A DNA stretch of 64,000 bases from Nephromyces sp. MM_2019 (taxonomy: Eukaryota; Apicomplexa; Aconoidasida; Nephromycida): positions 2,136 through 66,135 of the forward strand of contig JADHZB010002016.1 in NCBI GenBank assembly GCA_015657535.1, in the 5' to 3' direction. Shown here piece after piece: positions 1 through 12,808 of this stretch (positions within the stretch are counted from its first letter, which is position 1; each line of letters starts with the position of its first letter). Made by a program: the position numbers and the translations under genes. Under the pieces are notes generated by a model. That model saw only the letters and a program-made list of their open reading frames with translations, was not told the origin of the DNA and ran no database searches.

Positions 1-590
1 CCCATACACATACACACCCCATACACATACACACCCCATACACATACACACCCCATACACATACACACCCCATACACATACACACCCCATACACACACAT
101 ATACACCCCATACACACACATATACACCCCATACACACATATACACCCCATACACACACATATACACCCCATACACACACATATACACCCCATACACACA
201 CATATACACCCCACACATATGTAAACCCCATACACATATAAACCCCACACACATATAAACCCCACACACATATAAACCCCACACACATATAAACCCCACA
301 CACATATAAACCCCACACACATATAAACCCTACACACATATAAACCCTACACACATATAAACCCTACACACATATAAACCCTACACACATATAAACCCTA
401 CACACATGTAAACCCTACACACATGTAAACCCTACACACATATAAACCCTACACACATATAAACCCTACACACATATAAACCCCACACACATATAAACCC
501 CACACACATATAAACCCCACACACATATAAACCCCACACACATATAAACCCCACACACATATAAACCCCACACACACACACACCTCATAC
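1..590. repeat. CA-rich satellite block, 17-21 bp units
   Basis: Three tandem families follow one another. Bases 1-90 repeat a 17-mer of the form CCCATACACATACACAC. Bases about 80-215 repeat a 21-mer (CCCCATACACACACATATACA, with one 19-bp copy). Bases about 225-580 repeat a 17-mer AAACCCCACACACATAT, with a run of CCCTA variants at about 325-480. The array touches the window edge, so its full length is unknown. It resembles subtelomeric or long minisatellite DNA, but no canonical telomere repeat is visible. Long ORFs read through it are repeat artefacts. Confidence 0.9.
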
Positions 591-3500
591 ACACACCCCA
601 TACACAACCCCCCCCCACACACACACCCCACATAAACACCCTATACATACATAGGAAGAGCAAGAAAGTTGAGATGTGTGTGGATGTTCATCAGATTTAA
701 TAAATGAAGAAATGGATGATAAGCATTGTTGGATTTCTGCACTGAGTGTAGAGTCTTTAAAGGGTGTAGGGGTTTCATCCAAGTGTGTGTGAGTGTTAGC
801 TTCATCTATGTGTGTGAGTGAGTTTGTTTCTTCTATGTGTGTGTGTATATTATTGACACCTTTATCCCATTCATCATGTTGTTGTAAATCATTTTTCAGG
901 ATGTGTGTGTTGTTGTTTTCAATAAAAAATTTCGTAAATGGGCTATCCATACAAACCTGATCATCATTCTCTGAATGTGTATTATCAATGGCACTGTGAG
1001 ATTCAGTTACACACAAATCGTCCTGATTTTGTACACCTTGTTCTTCGCCTTTTGTGACTGTGTGTGTAATTGTGGTGTGTGTACCATAATGAGGTAAGCT
1101 TAGGGCCAAATGTGTATTATTTAACATCAAAAAATCATTCATATTTGACCCACCTCCACTACTTGTGTGTGAAACAACTTGGCTATCATTCTCAGAGGAA
1201 GTTGTAATTGTTGTAGATGTATTTTCATAAGAGTTGTTATTACGTGAATCAAAAGAATTATCAGAATCATCATTATCGACTTTTATAGGTGTGTGTGTAT
1301 CTAATAATACGTTGGTGTGTGTGTCCAACAGTGATTTATTCTGTGCAGGCAAATAAGTAGGTGAGGATGAAGCCCTATTAATTGATGTATTATTAGATAG
1401 AGAACGATGTGTGTGTATGTTAATATCATCACTAGATGATTGTTTGTTGTGCTTATAACTTTCATTTGTATGTAACTCATTTATATATGATTTTGTACAC
1501 TCCGGCCAATCCCAAAGATTTTGTAACGAGTCATTTCTGAATAGTGTGTGTGTATCACCATTCAAATGGAGAGGATAATTATTAAGTGTGTATGGTGTAC
1601 TATTGAATGTGTTTGTCGTACTATTCAGTGTGTGTGATGTACTATTCAGTGTGTGGGTTGTGCTATTGAGCGTTTGTGTGTCATTAAAAAGGTTATTTGA
1701 ACTATTAAAGGATTTGTGTGTATCATTGTGTAAATGTTTTGATTCGTTATCTAGCCTCAGTGATTCACCATCCAAATAGAATCCTTCAGATAGATGTGTA
1801 TATTGATTGTTATTATCTAGACACATTTTTTTACCAATCTCATCCCCAGAGTAATCTGTATTGTGAGTGTGTGTACTCTTTGTATCACTTGGTTGTTTGT
1901 TATCATGTGTATGAATGTTTATACTATCATATGTGTGCATATCCGGACTTTCTTGTGTGTGTGTGCATTTATTATCGTGTGTGTGTGTAGTTTTATTATA
2001 GAATGTGTGTGTATGTTTATTCGTATGTGTGTGGTCATTGGGATCAATTTTCCAATTTTCTAATAAACTGGGTAAACCACGTGAAAAGAAATTTTCAAAA
2101 CGAGGTGAAAATGGCTGCTCTGTATGTACACATTCCTCATTTTCAAATGATTTGTGTGTATTCGCTAAGTTTGAACCAATAGGCGGAAATGACAGTGAAA
2201 AGGGATCTTTATACAATGTCTGTTCATTTAATAATTTTGATGCTAGTGCATTATAACCAGTGTTGTAATTATTATTACACGCACAATTATGGGTATTACA
2301 CATATCAAATTTATTGTTGTTAGATACACCATTGTTGTTATACATCTCAAAATTATTTGGGTTACATATGCCATTGGTATTGCACACATCAAATTTATTA
2401 GTATTACACAGATCAAACTTATTGGTGTCACACAGACCATTGCTAGCTATACCGTCATTATTTCGGTTATTGCACACATCATGGTTGATTGTATTAGGGT
2501 TATATACACCATTGGATGGGTCTTTGTGTGCCATAGATTGAAATAGTATAGGTAAACAAGAATTTAATGATTCTACGGTTGAAGATGTGTAGAATTGGTT
2601 TGACTTGTTATCAAATAAACCGCTGGATTGTGAATCAAAAAATAAATTGGATGAGCTATTTGATGTATCTACAGTTGGATAAATGGGTAAATGTGTATTG
2701 TTGTAGTTTTTGTCAAGTGTGTGTGTATTGTTTAGATCATCGTCCGTAAGGTTAATTGTGTTGTGTGTATGATTAAGGTCGTTTAGAGTGTTGTATGTAT
2801 GAATAAGATGGTTGTTTTGGGTGTGATTAAAATTATTTAGGTGGCTAGTTTGTGTGTGGCTAAGTGAATTGTTTTGAGTATGTGTGTTAATATGGTTTGT
2901 GTGTGTTTGATTGACTATATCTTGCTTCAATAAATCGAGGTTAAACAAGTTCTTCCAATAATTAAAGTTGTTATATAAATCATTGTGTGTCGTTTCTGAT
3001 TTGAAATTATTATCTCCAATAAGTTGTTCAATTGAAGGGTGGTTGTTTAGTTCACGTGAGTGTGCATATGTGTGTAAACCTGAATTATTGCTTGGTTGTG
3101 TTGTGTTATTGAAACTTAATATACCCTTATCATGTGACACATTTTGTGTAGTGTGTGTACTAGTTACACTACTATTTACACTGCTCGTAGTGTTACCCTT
3201 TATATCATGTACATTATATGCAGATGACTTCAAATCAAGCCTACATTGATTTATTGAGGGTGAATTATTTTGTGTATAGGTTTGTTTATTAATGTGTGGA
3301 GTACGCCTTGTTGTCAATTTCTCGCTATAAGAAGGTGTAGAGTTGAGGAATGTTGTTGACTCAAGCATCCTATATGTATATAGGTAAAAAATTCACACAC
3401 AAACATAAATATGTTTAGGAATTAAGTATTATATAGGGAATTAAGTTACACATACACACACTGAATTTCATAATAAATAACATTATATAGTTTTTATTTG

Positions 3501-5570
3501 TTGCTTTGAGGGTGACTAATGATATAGGTGTGATCGTGTGTGTGTGCGTGAGTGTAATAATTTTTTATTCTGCGGTATGTTTGAATGTTGTAATGTTCTA
3601 TTATAGTGTGTGTATTTATTAGTGCATAGCGTTAATGTGTGAACATGCTTGATTTTTAGGGTTTTGTATATGTTTATGTTTTTTAGTATATTGTCCTTGT
3701 GTGTCTGCCTTTTAGTATATTGTACATGTGTGTGTTTGGTGTTTGTGACTATTAAGGTGTTATGTTTATATGGTGTAGGATGTTTGTGTATACATTCAAT
3801 ATGTGTGGGTAACGTATCCATTAATATGTGTATATTTTGGTATACTATCAAACTTAAAATTAAATAAAATAAAAACGTACGGTTTCTGCCTTAGTTCATG
3901 CACACCATGTGCATATCGACATTTTTCTTCCATTGGGCAAGGTATATCTAAGTGTGTAAGATTATGAATGTCAATGAGTTCAAGTTGGAATACTTAATGT
4001 TTGTAAATTTATAAAATAATATGTGCAAATTTGTTTAATGAGTGTTTGTACATTATTGTAACAAATATGTGTTTAATTCAAGACGATATGTGTGAATTTA
4101 GTTAATGTAGAATTTTAGATAATGAGTAAAATTAAGATAATGTATAAGTTTAGGTGCTATATAAATTTAGACAATGTGTAGAATTTAGATAGCGTATAAA
4201 TTTAGACAATGTGTAAATGTATAGTATGTTTTGAAAATGAATGTTTGTATATCGTTAAAAAAAGTGTATGAATTATGATAATAAACATATAAATTAGGGT
4301 AATAAAATGTGTGTAAATTGAGTTAATGGATTTATGTTAATTATATGTAGAATTTGAAGATCTACACCTACTTTTTGAAAAAAATGAGCACATAGAAGTC
4401 TTGTAAACATCTGTTGTTGCTCGTAACTCTTGGTGTGTGTGTGCATATCGACAATTAACATCCCCACAATGTGTATCATGCTAAAAATGAGTGTGTTAAA
4501 ATTTGTGGAAATTTAAGTTTATGGGAAAAGATAAGTATGAAAATTCAAGTTGTGTTTTAAAGTTAAAAATGTACGAAAATTAAAGGTGTGTGTGAAAGCT
4601 AAAAAAGTGAATGAAATTTAAAATGTGTGTTATTTGAACATGTGTGTTTGGGAATAAAAGTGTTTTGATAATTTAAACTAGTACGTTAATAATGAATAGT
4701 GTGTGTAAGTAAAGACAGTATATATAATATCAAGTCTTACTGCCAGTGCATGAGGACAAAGGGTTGTTTTAGTTAGGTCAACAGCTCCTCTGAAAAATAA
4801 AATATATTGTTTTAGGCATTTATTTAATGTGTATGCATGAATTGTTTTAGGTTATATATATATATATTTATATTAAATATTATTGGTTAGCGGAGTATAA
4901 AAAAATGTAGCTGAAAATTTTATTTATGTAAGGTTATAATAAATATGGTATATTCCATGTGTAAGTAAAAATTGACTATACATGTGTAAGTTTATTTCAA
5001 TTATTTATATACCTTCTCTCCAATTCAGAGTGTGCATAATTACATTGATCACCCCATCTACAAGCTCCTTTTTTATACCAGGGACAACTATAAATTGTAA
5101 ATGTATATAAATACAAATCATAAACTTTTTTATTTATACAAACCAACATCACACACACAAATATACATGTTGCCACGCATAAACACAAATACATCTACAC
5201 ATATAATGAATACACACGTGCACTCATCTACACATTCTCATCTACACATTCTCATCTACACATTCACATCTACACATTCACATCTACACATTCACATCCA
5301 CACACATGCATCTACACACACATCTATATACATACATCTACACATATGCATCTACATATATATATCCACATACATAGATCTACACATACACATCTGCACA
5401 TATATATCTACATACATATATCTTCACATATATATCTACACACATATATAAACTCACGCATCTAAACACACACACATATATATATTGACTTACAGTTTTG
5501 TCTTGTAGAAATTATTAAAAGTAATTTTATTTTTAGGGTCACTTTTGACTAGTTTATCACCCGTCGCCAT
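585..5570 (-). CDS. Triple CCCH zinc-finger protein with huge Asn/Thr/His-rich tail
   Basis: Six exons in transcript order: 5570-5494, 5087-5013, 4789-4741, 4480-4372, 3947-3881, 3369-585. All phases agree and give about 1053 residues. The ATG at 5570 follows a stop in its frame. Three CCCH fingers lie at the N-terminus: C27-C35-C41-H45, C62-C72-C77-H81 and C98-C107-C113-H117. They have the usual linkers (YKTKLC before finger 1, ELR after fingers 2 and 3, VYKTSMC before finger 3). CCCH tandem fingers of this type bind RNA, so a role in mRNA regulation is inferred. Residues from about 127 on are low complexity, rich in Asn, Thr, His and Ser, with many Thr-His runs encoded by CA repeats. The last 20 or so codons run into the flanking satellite, so the true C-terminus could differ if an unseen splice exists. 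Confidence is high for the fingers and lower for the last 100 residues. Confidence 0.85.
5205..5480. repeat. Degenerate 12-bp ATCTACACATNC tract in intron 1 of the CCCH gene
   Basis: The plus strand carries many copies of a roughly 12-bp unit of the form CATCTACACATT/CATCTACATATA. It lies inside the first intron of the minus-strand CCCH gene, so the transcript strand is TG-rich here, while later introns of the same gene are CA-rich on the transcript. It is low-complexity expansion; nothing coding is supported. Confidence 0.7.
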
Positions 5571-8560
5571 ATTTAACACTAATCAAAATTTATACTTATA
5601 CGCTGAGTGTACTCATTAATATTGTATAATTATATCCAATGCTATATATACAAACACATACACACGCTTAAATTGTACATATGATACACAATATAAAAAT
5701 AATTATTCACAGATAAAAAGATTTATTCACACGTAAATGTATATAAATAATTAATATATAATGATAATATGTAAACCACTAATAACAGTATATACATATA
5801 TGATAATAACAGCATTTATATACACAGGTAAAAATATATAAATATAACAAAAAATATAACACATAAATGGGCATAATATATTTACACAAACATATATACA
5901 CACCTTGCTTGCACCAAATAAATATTGTATTAAGTCACTCAAGTCTTCCAAATTGGCCAATTTTATAAATTTTTTAATGAAATTGAATTATTGATAGAAA
6001 GTCATTAAAATTTTTTCAATATAAAAGCGTGTGTGTATGTGTGCGCGTGGATGTATGATTAATCTGTAAATGTGTGTGTTATTGTGTAGTGTGTGTGTAA
6101 TAATGTGATTTTGTTTATGTGTGTGTGTATATAATTAAGTCTTATTTTAGTGTGTGTATATAACCAATTAAGTGTTGGGAATATTATAATATGTAATTAC
6201 AAGTTGAAATCCATGTTTACTTAGATAACAATTTACCTAATAATATGTGTAATTATGCATCTATACAAAAATTGGTATACATATATTCAATATATATAAA
6301 GTGATTTGAAATAAAATCAGTGTAATAAATATACATGTGTGATTAAAGCAAATAGTTGACGAGTTTTTGTTGGACTATAAATATAATTGTGTATGTGTAT
6401 TAATTAGTGTGTGGGTGGGTAGAGTCACAAAACATATTGAACCATCTAGTATAAAAATAATATAGTGTGTTTGTGTTTATAATTAGCCTAATAGAACTTC
6501 AAATATATATGTTCCCTCTAAAAAATATAATAAAAAATAGTAGTGGATTAAAAATTTCCTTAATAAAATTTACACATTCCATTAATCACAAAATTCTAAA
6601 ATTTAATGTGTATATATAATAATAAATTTTTTTTTGTCTCAAATTTATCAAAATTTGGATAAATCTGATATTTTTCATTAAGCATATCTTCTAAACTATT
6701 GATGTCTGTAACCCAAAAAAAAATAAATAAACTAAAATTATATATATATCTATATATAACTATGTGTGTGTAAGTTTATTGGTGTATATTGAGAAAATAA
6801 AATTAGAATTCAAATGGAAATATACATAGAAAACGTATATATTTGATATGAAAATTGAGTATATTTATTGAATACTTGACTAATTTTGATGTAGATGTGT
6901 TTGATGATTATTTGAAGTTTAACCTTAATAAATGATTTTATTGATTTTTCAAAATGTGTGCATAGCTTTTCCATGTGTAAATTTTTGATGGGTGCACATA
7001 TTCTTGATAAGTGTGCTTGTAATTTGTGTAAATATGTTTAGATTTATGGTTTAGATGAATGTGTAAAATTTTGATACAAGTATATCAAAAGATTTAATGT
7101 GTATGCATAAACAAATGAAAAAAAAATTTAACAAATGAATATAGATGTGTGTGTGTGTGTTTGTAAATAAATGAATGAAATGCGTGTTTGTGTGTATATA
7201 TGTATTGAATTTGTTTTTACAGATATCCAAATTATTTTTAAATTTTTTTTTGTAGTAAGTGAAATATTCAAAATTTGAATATATTTAGGGAAATGTAAAT
7301 TTTAATTTTATTTCAAATATATCTCCCAATGTGTATTACAAAATGATCTTCGAAAATAAAAAAAAAATAAAAATAAAAAATTTAAGATGAATTTCAGTGA
7401 AAATTGATAGTAAAAATCGTAAGATTAGAGTTGATGAAAATGAATCTTTGTAGGATCAGGATAATATTAATAAGAAACTTCTGTGTGTGTGTATATGTAA
7501 ACTGTCATTCATTGGATGAAGAAAAATAAAAAAACTGAATTTTTTTTTCTATATACAAAGTGTTTATGTAAGATGCGTCGTGTGCTATATATATCATCAA
7601 TTGTTTGTGTGCAAAGGTATGTATATATATATATATGTATTCATAGCGTAATTAGATGTGTGTACATGTATGTTTGTGAAACTTCTAATTTAAGTAAATT
7701 CGAAATATGAAATTCATGAAATCCTTGTTCAAAGAAAAAAAATTGAGGGAAATAAAAGAAATTTTAGAAACTAGAGTGATCTTCAAAGTTTTGATCATAA
7801 GGAAATTTTCATGAAAATTTTTTGGGAAAATTACACACAAAAGATGTATATATAGAGAGATATGACATGTAGTTATTGACTACACATATACATCATAGGT
7901 AAATCATTTTTTACTATTTAACAACTTATACACAAACAAATAGTATTTATTATGTATACTACACACACATACCTAGACAAATTATATTAACTACACTAGA
8001 CGTAGACAAATCTCACCTACTGTACATAGATAAATCGTATTCACTATATATACACATAAACTATATTTAGTTTGTATACACACACTTAAATGGTAGTATA
8101 GTAATATACAAAATGATTGAGTAGTTGAATTGGTATACTTTACAAAAGAAGGTGTGCTAGTAATCGAGAATATACTATCTGGTTGTAGCAATTACATAAT
8201 AGAAATAATTAAATTTTGTAATTACACACACATATACACCTTGTAGTGTATATAAAAAGAGATAAAGCAAAACGATAGATATTTTCCTAGTAAGGTGTAG
8301 TAGCTAGTGAAAAGGTGTGTAATTAAATTTAGTAATTTCAAAGTATCTGAGTAGTAGCCTAGTGTGTTACTTGTTGATTAAACAAGGGTTTGTGTGAATA
8401 AAAAAAATGCATACAAAAATTGTATACATAAAAATGTGTACAAAGATGTGTTTAAAATTTGTTAGAGGATTAGTCAAATGTTGGGAGCAGTAAAGTTTAT
8501 TAGTAATTTTTGAATAATTTTTTTATAAGATTATTAGATATATATTATATGTATTTATAG
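5571..8560. other. AT-rich spacer with TG/CA runs and unassigned coding-like fragments
   Basis: No complete gene could be built in this 3-kb stretch upstream of the CCCH gene. Three minus-strand fragments look exon-like: about 6705-6625 (after a good acceptor; reads INSLEDMLNEKYQIYPNF), about 5984-5900 (reads LANLEDLSDLIQYLFGASK, then a GTGTGT donor) and about 8369-8245 (reads LGYYSDTLKLLNLITHLF, then GTGTAT). They could not be joined with consistent phases to an ATG and stop. The rest is AT-rich with short TG runs. Confidence 0.4.
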
Positions 8561-8569
8561 TGTGTGTGT

Positions 8570-8960
8570 GTCCGTGTATGTTGAGTTTGTCTGTGTGCAG
8601 TGAGTGTGTGTGTGTAGTGAGTGTGTGTGTGTAGTGAGTGTGTGTGTGTAATGAGTGTGTGTGTGTAATGAGTGTGTGTGTGTAACGAGTGTGTGTGTGT
8701 AACGAGTGTGTGTGTGTAATGAGTGTGTGTGTGTAATGAGTGTGTGTGTGTAATGAGTGTGTGTGTGTAATGAGTGTGTGTGTGTAATGAGTGTGTGTGT
8801 AATGAGTGTGTGTGTAATGAGTGAGTGTGTGTAATGAGTGAGTGTGTGTAACGAGTGTGTGTGTGTAATGAGTGTGTGTGTGTAATGAGTGTGTGTGTGT
8901 AATGAGTGAGTGTGTGTTTGTAGTGAGTGTGTGTTTGTAGTGAGTGTGTAACGAGTGTGT
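8570..8960. repeat. 17-bp TG-rich minisatellite
   Basis: There are about 20 copies of a 17-bp unit AATGAGTGTGTGTGTGT, with 15-bp (two TG fewer) variants and T-to-C changes giving AACGAG. It changes into looser TG-rich sequence to about 9130. A 205-codon frame on the minus strand spans it and yields a Thr-His-Ser-Leu-Ile repeat. I treat that frame as a repeat artefact because no splice-supported flanking gene was found. Confidence 0.88.
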
Positions 8961-11694
8961 TCTAGTTTGGTGTTTGTTCTCGTTTGGTGAGTGTTTTTGT
9001 GTGTGTTGAATGTTTGTGTGTGGTGAGTATGTTTGTATATGGTGGGTATGCTTTTGTGTGTTGAGTACGTTTGTGTCTCTATGTTTGATAGTTGTGTGTG
9101 TGCGAGTCTGTGTGAGTGTGCGAGTGCAAGTTTGTGGCAAACAATTTTAGAAACAGGTGTGTAATTAAAAAAAGGAAATTACTGAAATACAACTGGGGAG
9201 TGTTTATTTAATTAAAAAAAATGTATATGTTTTATTATGTATAATGAATAGTGGTTAATGTAACTTGTAAATATGAGCTTTTTTGTTTCACAATTATGCA
9301 TCATTTATGAGTATTTAAAAATTGTAGATATATATTATCAATGTGTGCACAACTGCAAAGGTTATATATATACTATGTTTCTAATTGATAAATAACATTT
9401 CTGCAAGTATTTGATGTTTATTATATGTATAATTAAAAAATGTGTTAGGAATCAAACTACACATTAATTTAAATATTTAGCTATGGTTAAGTCTATAAAA
9501 TGTGTGTGTGAATAAGAACTAAACATCTATGTAAGCATGTAATTATAACTACAGCTGAGAAGTAATTTGCCTAATTATGCTTGTGAAATTATATTTATGT
9601 AAGCTTATATATATGACAAGTCTTTGTGAATCTGTAAGTCCAAGAATTGTGTATATGTATATGGAAGTGCGTATGTGTGAGTAAATTTATATGCAATGTG
9701 TGTGTATGGAGAATTTTTTTGTATGTGTGATTGGTGTTATCACTATAACGTGAGTGTGTGTGACTGTTGTCTGCTGAAAAGAATGTGTACTTAGGATGTT
9801 ATATGTAAATGAATGTTATTTAGTGATAAATATAAATATATATATATATATCCTTGATTTTTATTTAAAAATAATTATACCTTTGTATAACATTGAAATT
9901 ATCAAAAATAAATAAGAATTATATCTTAATATTTATTTTAATAAAAATAACAACTAAAGCAAAGATTTTACCAAAAAATTAAAATTTTAATACAAAAATA
10001 TATTACACACATAATCAATCAAGCATATGAATAAAAAATAATAAAGTAGTAATCTTATTACTTTTAAATTTTATCTATAAAATTATATTTAGCATTAAGA
10101 ATTTTAAAAGTGATGCTGTGTTTAAATTGTTTTAATTATGAAATATGATTTTTATTAGTTAAATTCCATAAAAATTCAAAAATTTGTAATTTTGATGTGT
10201 ATAATTTTCTTAAGACGAGTGTGTGTAAATATTTGTGCATTTTGTGTGTTTGAGTGTGTTAAACGTGTGTGTTGTAGAGCGGGGAGTAGAGGCTGTGATA
10301 GTTTTAATAGCGTATGTGATATGGTTGGGTGGTGTGTGTGTGTGGGAATAATATGTGTAAGTGGATGTTATTAAACCAGTGACAATTTTTTTTTTAAATA
10401 TTTTGAAGACATCTTCAAAAAAATACATATTTTATATACACGCAGCGTATTTAAAAACTTTCCAGGTTTATCAGTTGTTTAGTTATTTGTGTCTAGGTAA
10501 TAAGATTGTATTTTACAGTTGTTTGCTTATGTTTACTTAAAGCATATCTAATCAAGATCTCAGCTTTGTTGTATGTGTGTAGATCGGAAATGATATTACA
10601 GTTGTTTCTGTGTCTAATCTTAGCATATATACACTTGTGCTTTTAGATAGAAATAAACGTTGCAGTAGTGTTTGCACCTGATTTCAACATGCATAACAAA
10701 TGTTTTAGAAGTCAATTTAAAATTATTTTTCGAGTATCTCGCTCAATTTTCGTGTGCATATATGAAGGCAAATTGTATGCTAAAGTTGTTAGTATATGTC
10801 AATTCAATACACAATACAATTTCTGTGTATATGTGTTTTTGTATATCAATATAGATGCTACAGTTGTTTTCATTTTCCTTTTGCTAAAGTGATCTTCACA
10901 CATATTATTGTTTTTATTTTGTGTGTACTCTACAAATTGAAGACTATACTAACATTTGTGTGTGAACATTGTCAGTTGATTATTATGCTGTAATGCTATA
11001 TGTGTGTTGAATGCTACATACGCTGTTTCTTTTATAAATAATAATTAATATAAAACTTTTGAAGGTATGATTTTAATGTTACATTACCTAAAAGTTAAAT
11101 ACTCAAAAATATCACTTTACACATTAACAAACTACAAAATAGTTTTAGAAAAAATTATTAAAATCTAAATTTCGCTGCTTTTATTTCATAATTTATTCAC
11201 TCTATAAAGATATAATATATAACTATTTTAACTTTGTTAGATCAATCTTACTGTAAACAAATATTATAAAATTAGATATACCAATATACCATATACGTGT
11301 TTTATATATATTAACTAGAAGTTTTTATTTACAATAGATTCATAAATATATATGTATGTGTGTAGGTATATTTGACAAATAATAAATGAGATACTTTTAA
11401 TTAATGATTAGTATTGGTTAAATATAAAAATAGGATATTAGAAACATATAAATTATATTGAAAGTGTAATTATAGAAGTATAGATTATGTAAATAGTCAA
11501 TAAACAAATAGATTAACAACTCTCCATATTAAATGAATTCTTATATATAAGTATTAATACATTTATAGTTTGAAACTAACAAAACTTCTTTCTTAAAAAA
11601 AAACAAAGTAACTTGTGTAAGTTTTAACTAAACGCTGATTTGAAAAAGCAAATGTTAGTAAGAGTGTGAAAGAAAAAAAAATCGTATTTAAATT
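8961..11694. other. AT-rich spacer with interspersed TG motifs
   Basis: No gene supported. From 10450 to 10870 a short motif of the form TACAGTTGTTT recurs irregularly (about 10464, 10515, 10596 and 10860) in T-rich context. A 72-codon minus frame at 10428-10210 is CA-repeat-rich and has no homology that I recognise. From about 11000 the TG runs stop and the sequence becomes plain AT-rich. Confidence 0.5.
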
Positions 11695-12808
11695 TTAGGG
11701 TATTTTTGCTGAGATTGATAGCGCATGGATCTTTAATTTCATTTCATCATCTAAAATTTGATAAATTAATTTATGTCTTTGCAAAATATTCATACCTCGG
11801 AACTTTTCACTTGTGATTTCGATTCTGTATAAAATTGATTGAAAATATATAAATAGAAATTTGTAACAAATCTAGTCCTAAATTAATTATGCAAATAATT
11901 TCATACCTGAAATGTGATTCACCAGGGCTATATTTGCTACCTTCGGATTTCATAGCTGCATGTGATGCATGCGCATCTGACTATAATTTTAAAAAATTAA
12001 AAATTTAAAAGTAGTTGAAATGCCAAAATTTGTACAGATTATAATATAATTTAGTATTATTTTACTAGTTGTACCTGGTTAATTATTCTAAGGTTAGAAG
12101 GAGATAAGCTTTGATTTAACTATACAAAAGAAAAAGTAAGTTATGAATATTAAAATTCTAGTCTAAAATATACTTAATCTTGAAAACAAACACTAAAACT
12201 GTACTTGAAACAAGCTTAAAATATACGCAGACTTAAATCACGTCCCAAATCAATGCACACACAACACAAGCCAAATTATACAAACCTCAAGTTAAAATAA
12301 TCAATTCAATACTTCAAATCATCGCATATACCCATCAAATTTGCACAAACACGTACAAATAATATACGAATACCCATTACACACCCCAAGACACATTAGC
12401 CTCCATAATGCTAGCGTAGGCAAAATCACACACCCCACATACACTAAAAATACATGTCTATATAATATTTGAACACAATAATCTCGGTTTGCAAGCACTC
12501 ATAGCCACCTTTGTATAAATTGCCTTATAAACAGGACCAGAATTGCGATTTGTGAACTCTTCCATGAGTGAATTATTCCTTCTTTTATCAGAGTATAATA
12601 AATTGTTAGCTAAAAGTGTTTTGTATATATAATAGTGATCAAGCTTGGAAAGTGTGAGTGGGTATTTAGAAATGAAATTCATTGAAAAAAGATAATTATT
12701 TCTTGGTAACCATTTAATAAGGATGATTTCTGACGAGGATACTTGGTATGTTGTGTTCATAATTAACATCGAACTTAAAAAAATTAAGCATAATAGTAAA
12801 CATTTCAT
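11695..12808 (-). CDS. BolA-family protein with signal-like N-terminal leader
   Basis: Four exons: 12808-12509, 12119-12075, 11980-11907, 11824-11695. Phases are consistent and give 182 residues. The BolA domain starts at about residue 91 (GPVYKAIYTK), continues through a Ser-Asp-x-His segment (SDAHASH) and GESHFRIEITSEKF, then the RHKLIYQIL helix, and ends in HALSISAKIP as BolA proteins do. BolA proteins pair with monothiol glutaredoxins to handle [2Fe-2S] clusters in cytosol, mitochondria or plastid. The first 90 residues are extra: a hydrophobic stretch (MKCLLLCLIFLSSMLIM) fits a signal peptide and is followed by a basic, Asn/Lys/Tyr-rich part. In apicomplexans that layout often means apicoplast import, but a secretory or mitochondrial destination is also possible. 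Intron 1 is 389 bp; the others are under 100 bp. Confidence 0.88.

Noticed and set aside
449..663. Two 60-65 codon minus-strand frames of Val/Cys/Gly/Tyr repeats
   Set aside because: They are pure translations of the CA satellite, with no start context or splice link.
5751..5960. Possible N-terminal exon of the CCCH gene
   Set aside because: There is no ATG (TTG start), and joining it to the CCCH exon brings an in-frame TAA before the finger domain; the ATG at 5570 explains the gene.
7516..7814. Lys-rich plus-strand frames, including a 35-codon frame from 7707
   Set aside because: Short, AT-driven and without consistent splice partners.
8523..9140. 205-codon minus frame of Thr-His-Ser-Leu repeats
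   Set aside because: It exists only because the 17-bp TG minisatellite lacks stops; the start is a TTG and no flanking exon supports it.
10210..10428. 72-codon minus frame with Thr/Pro/His content
   Set aside because: Partly CA repeat, no homology recognised and no splice-linked neighbours; possible but unsupported.
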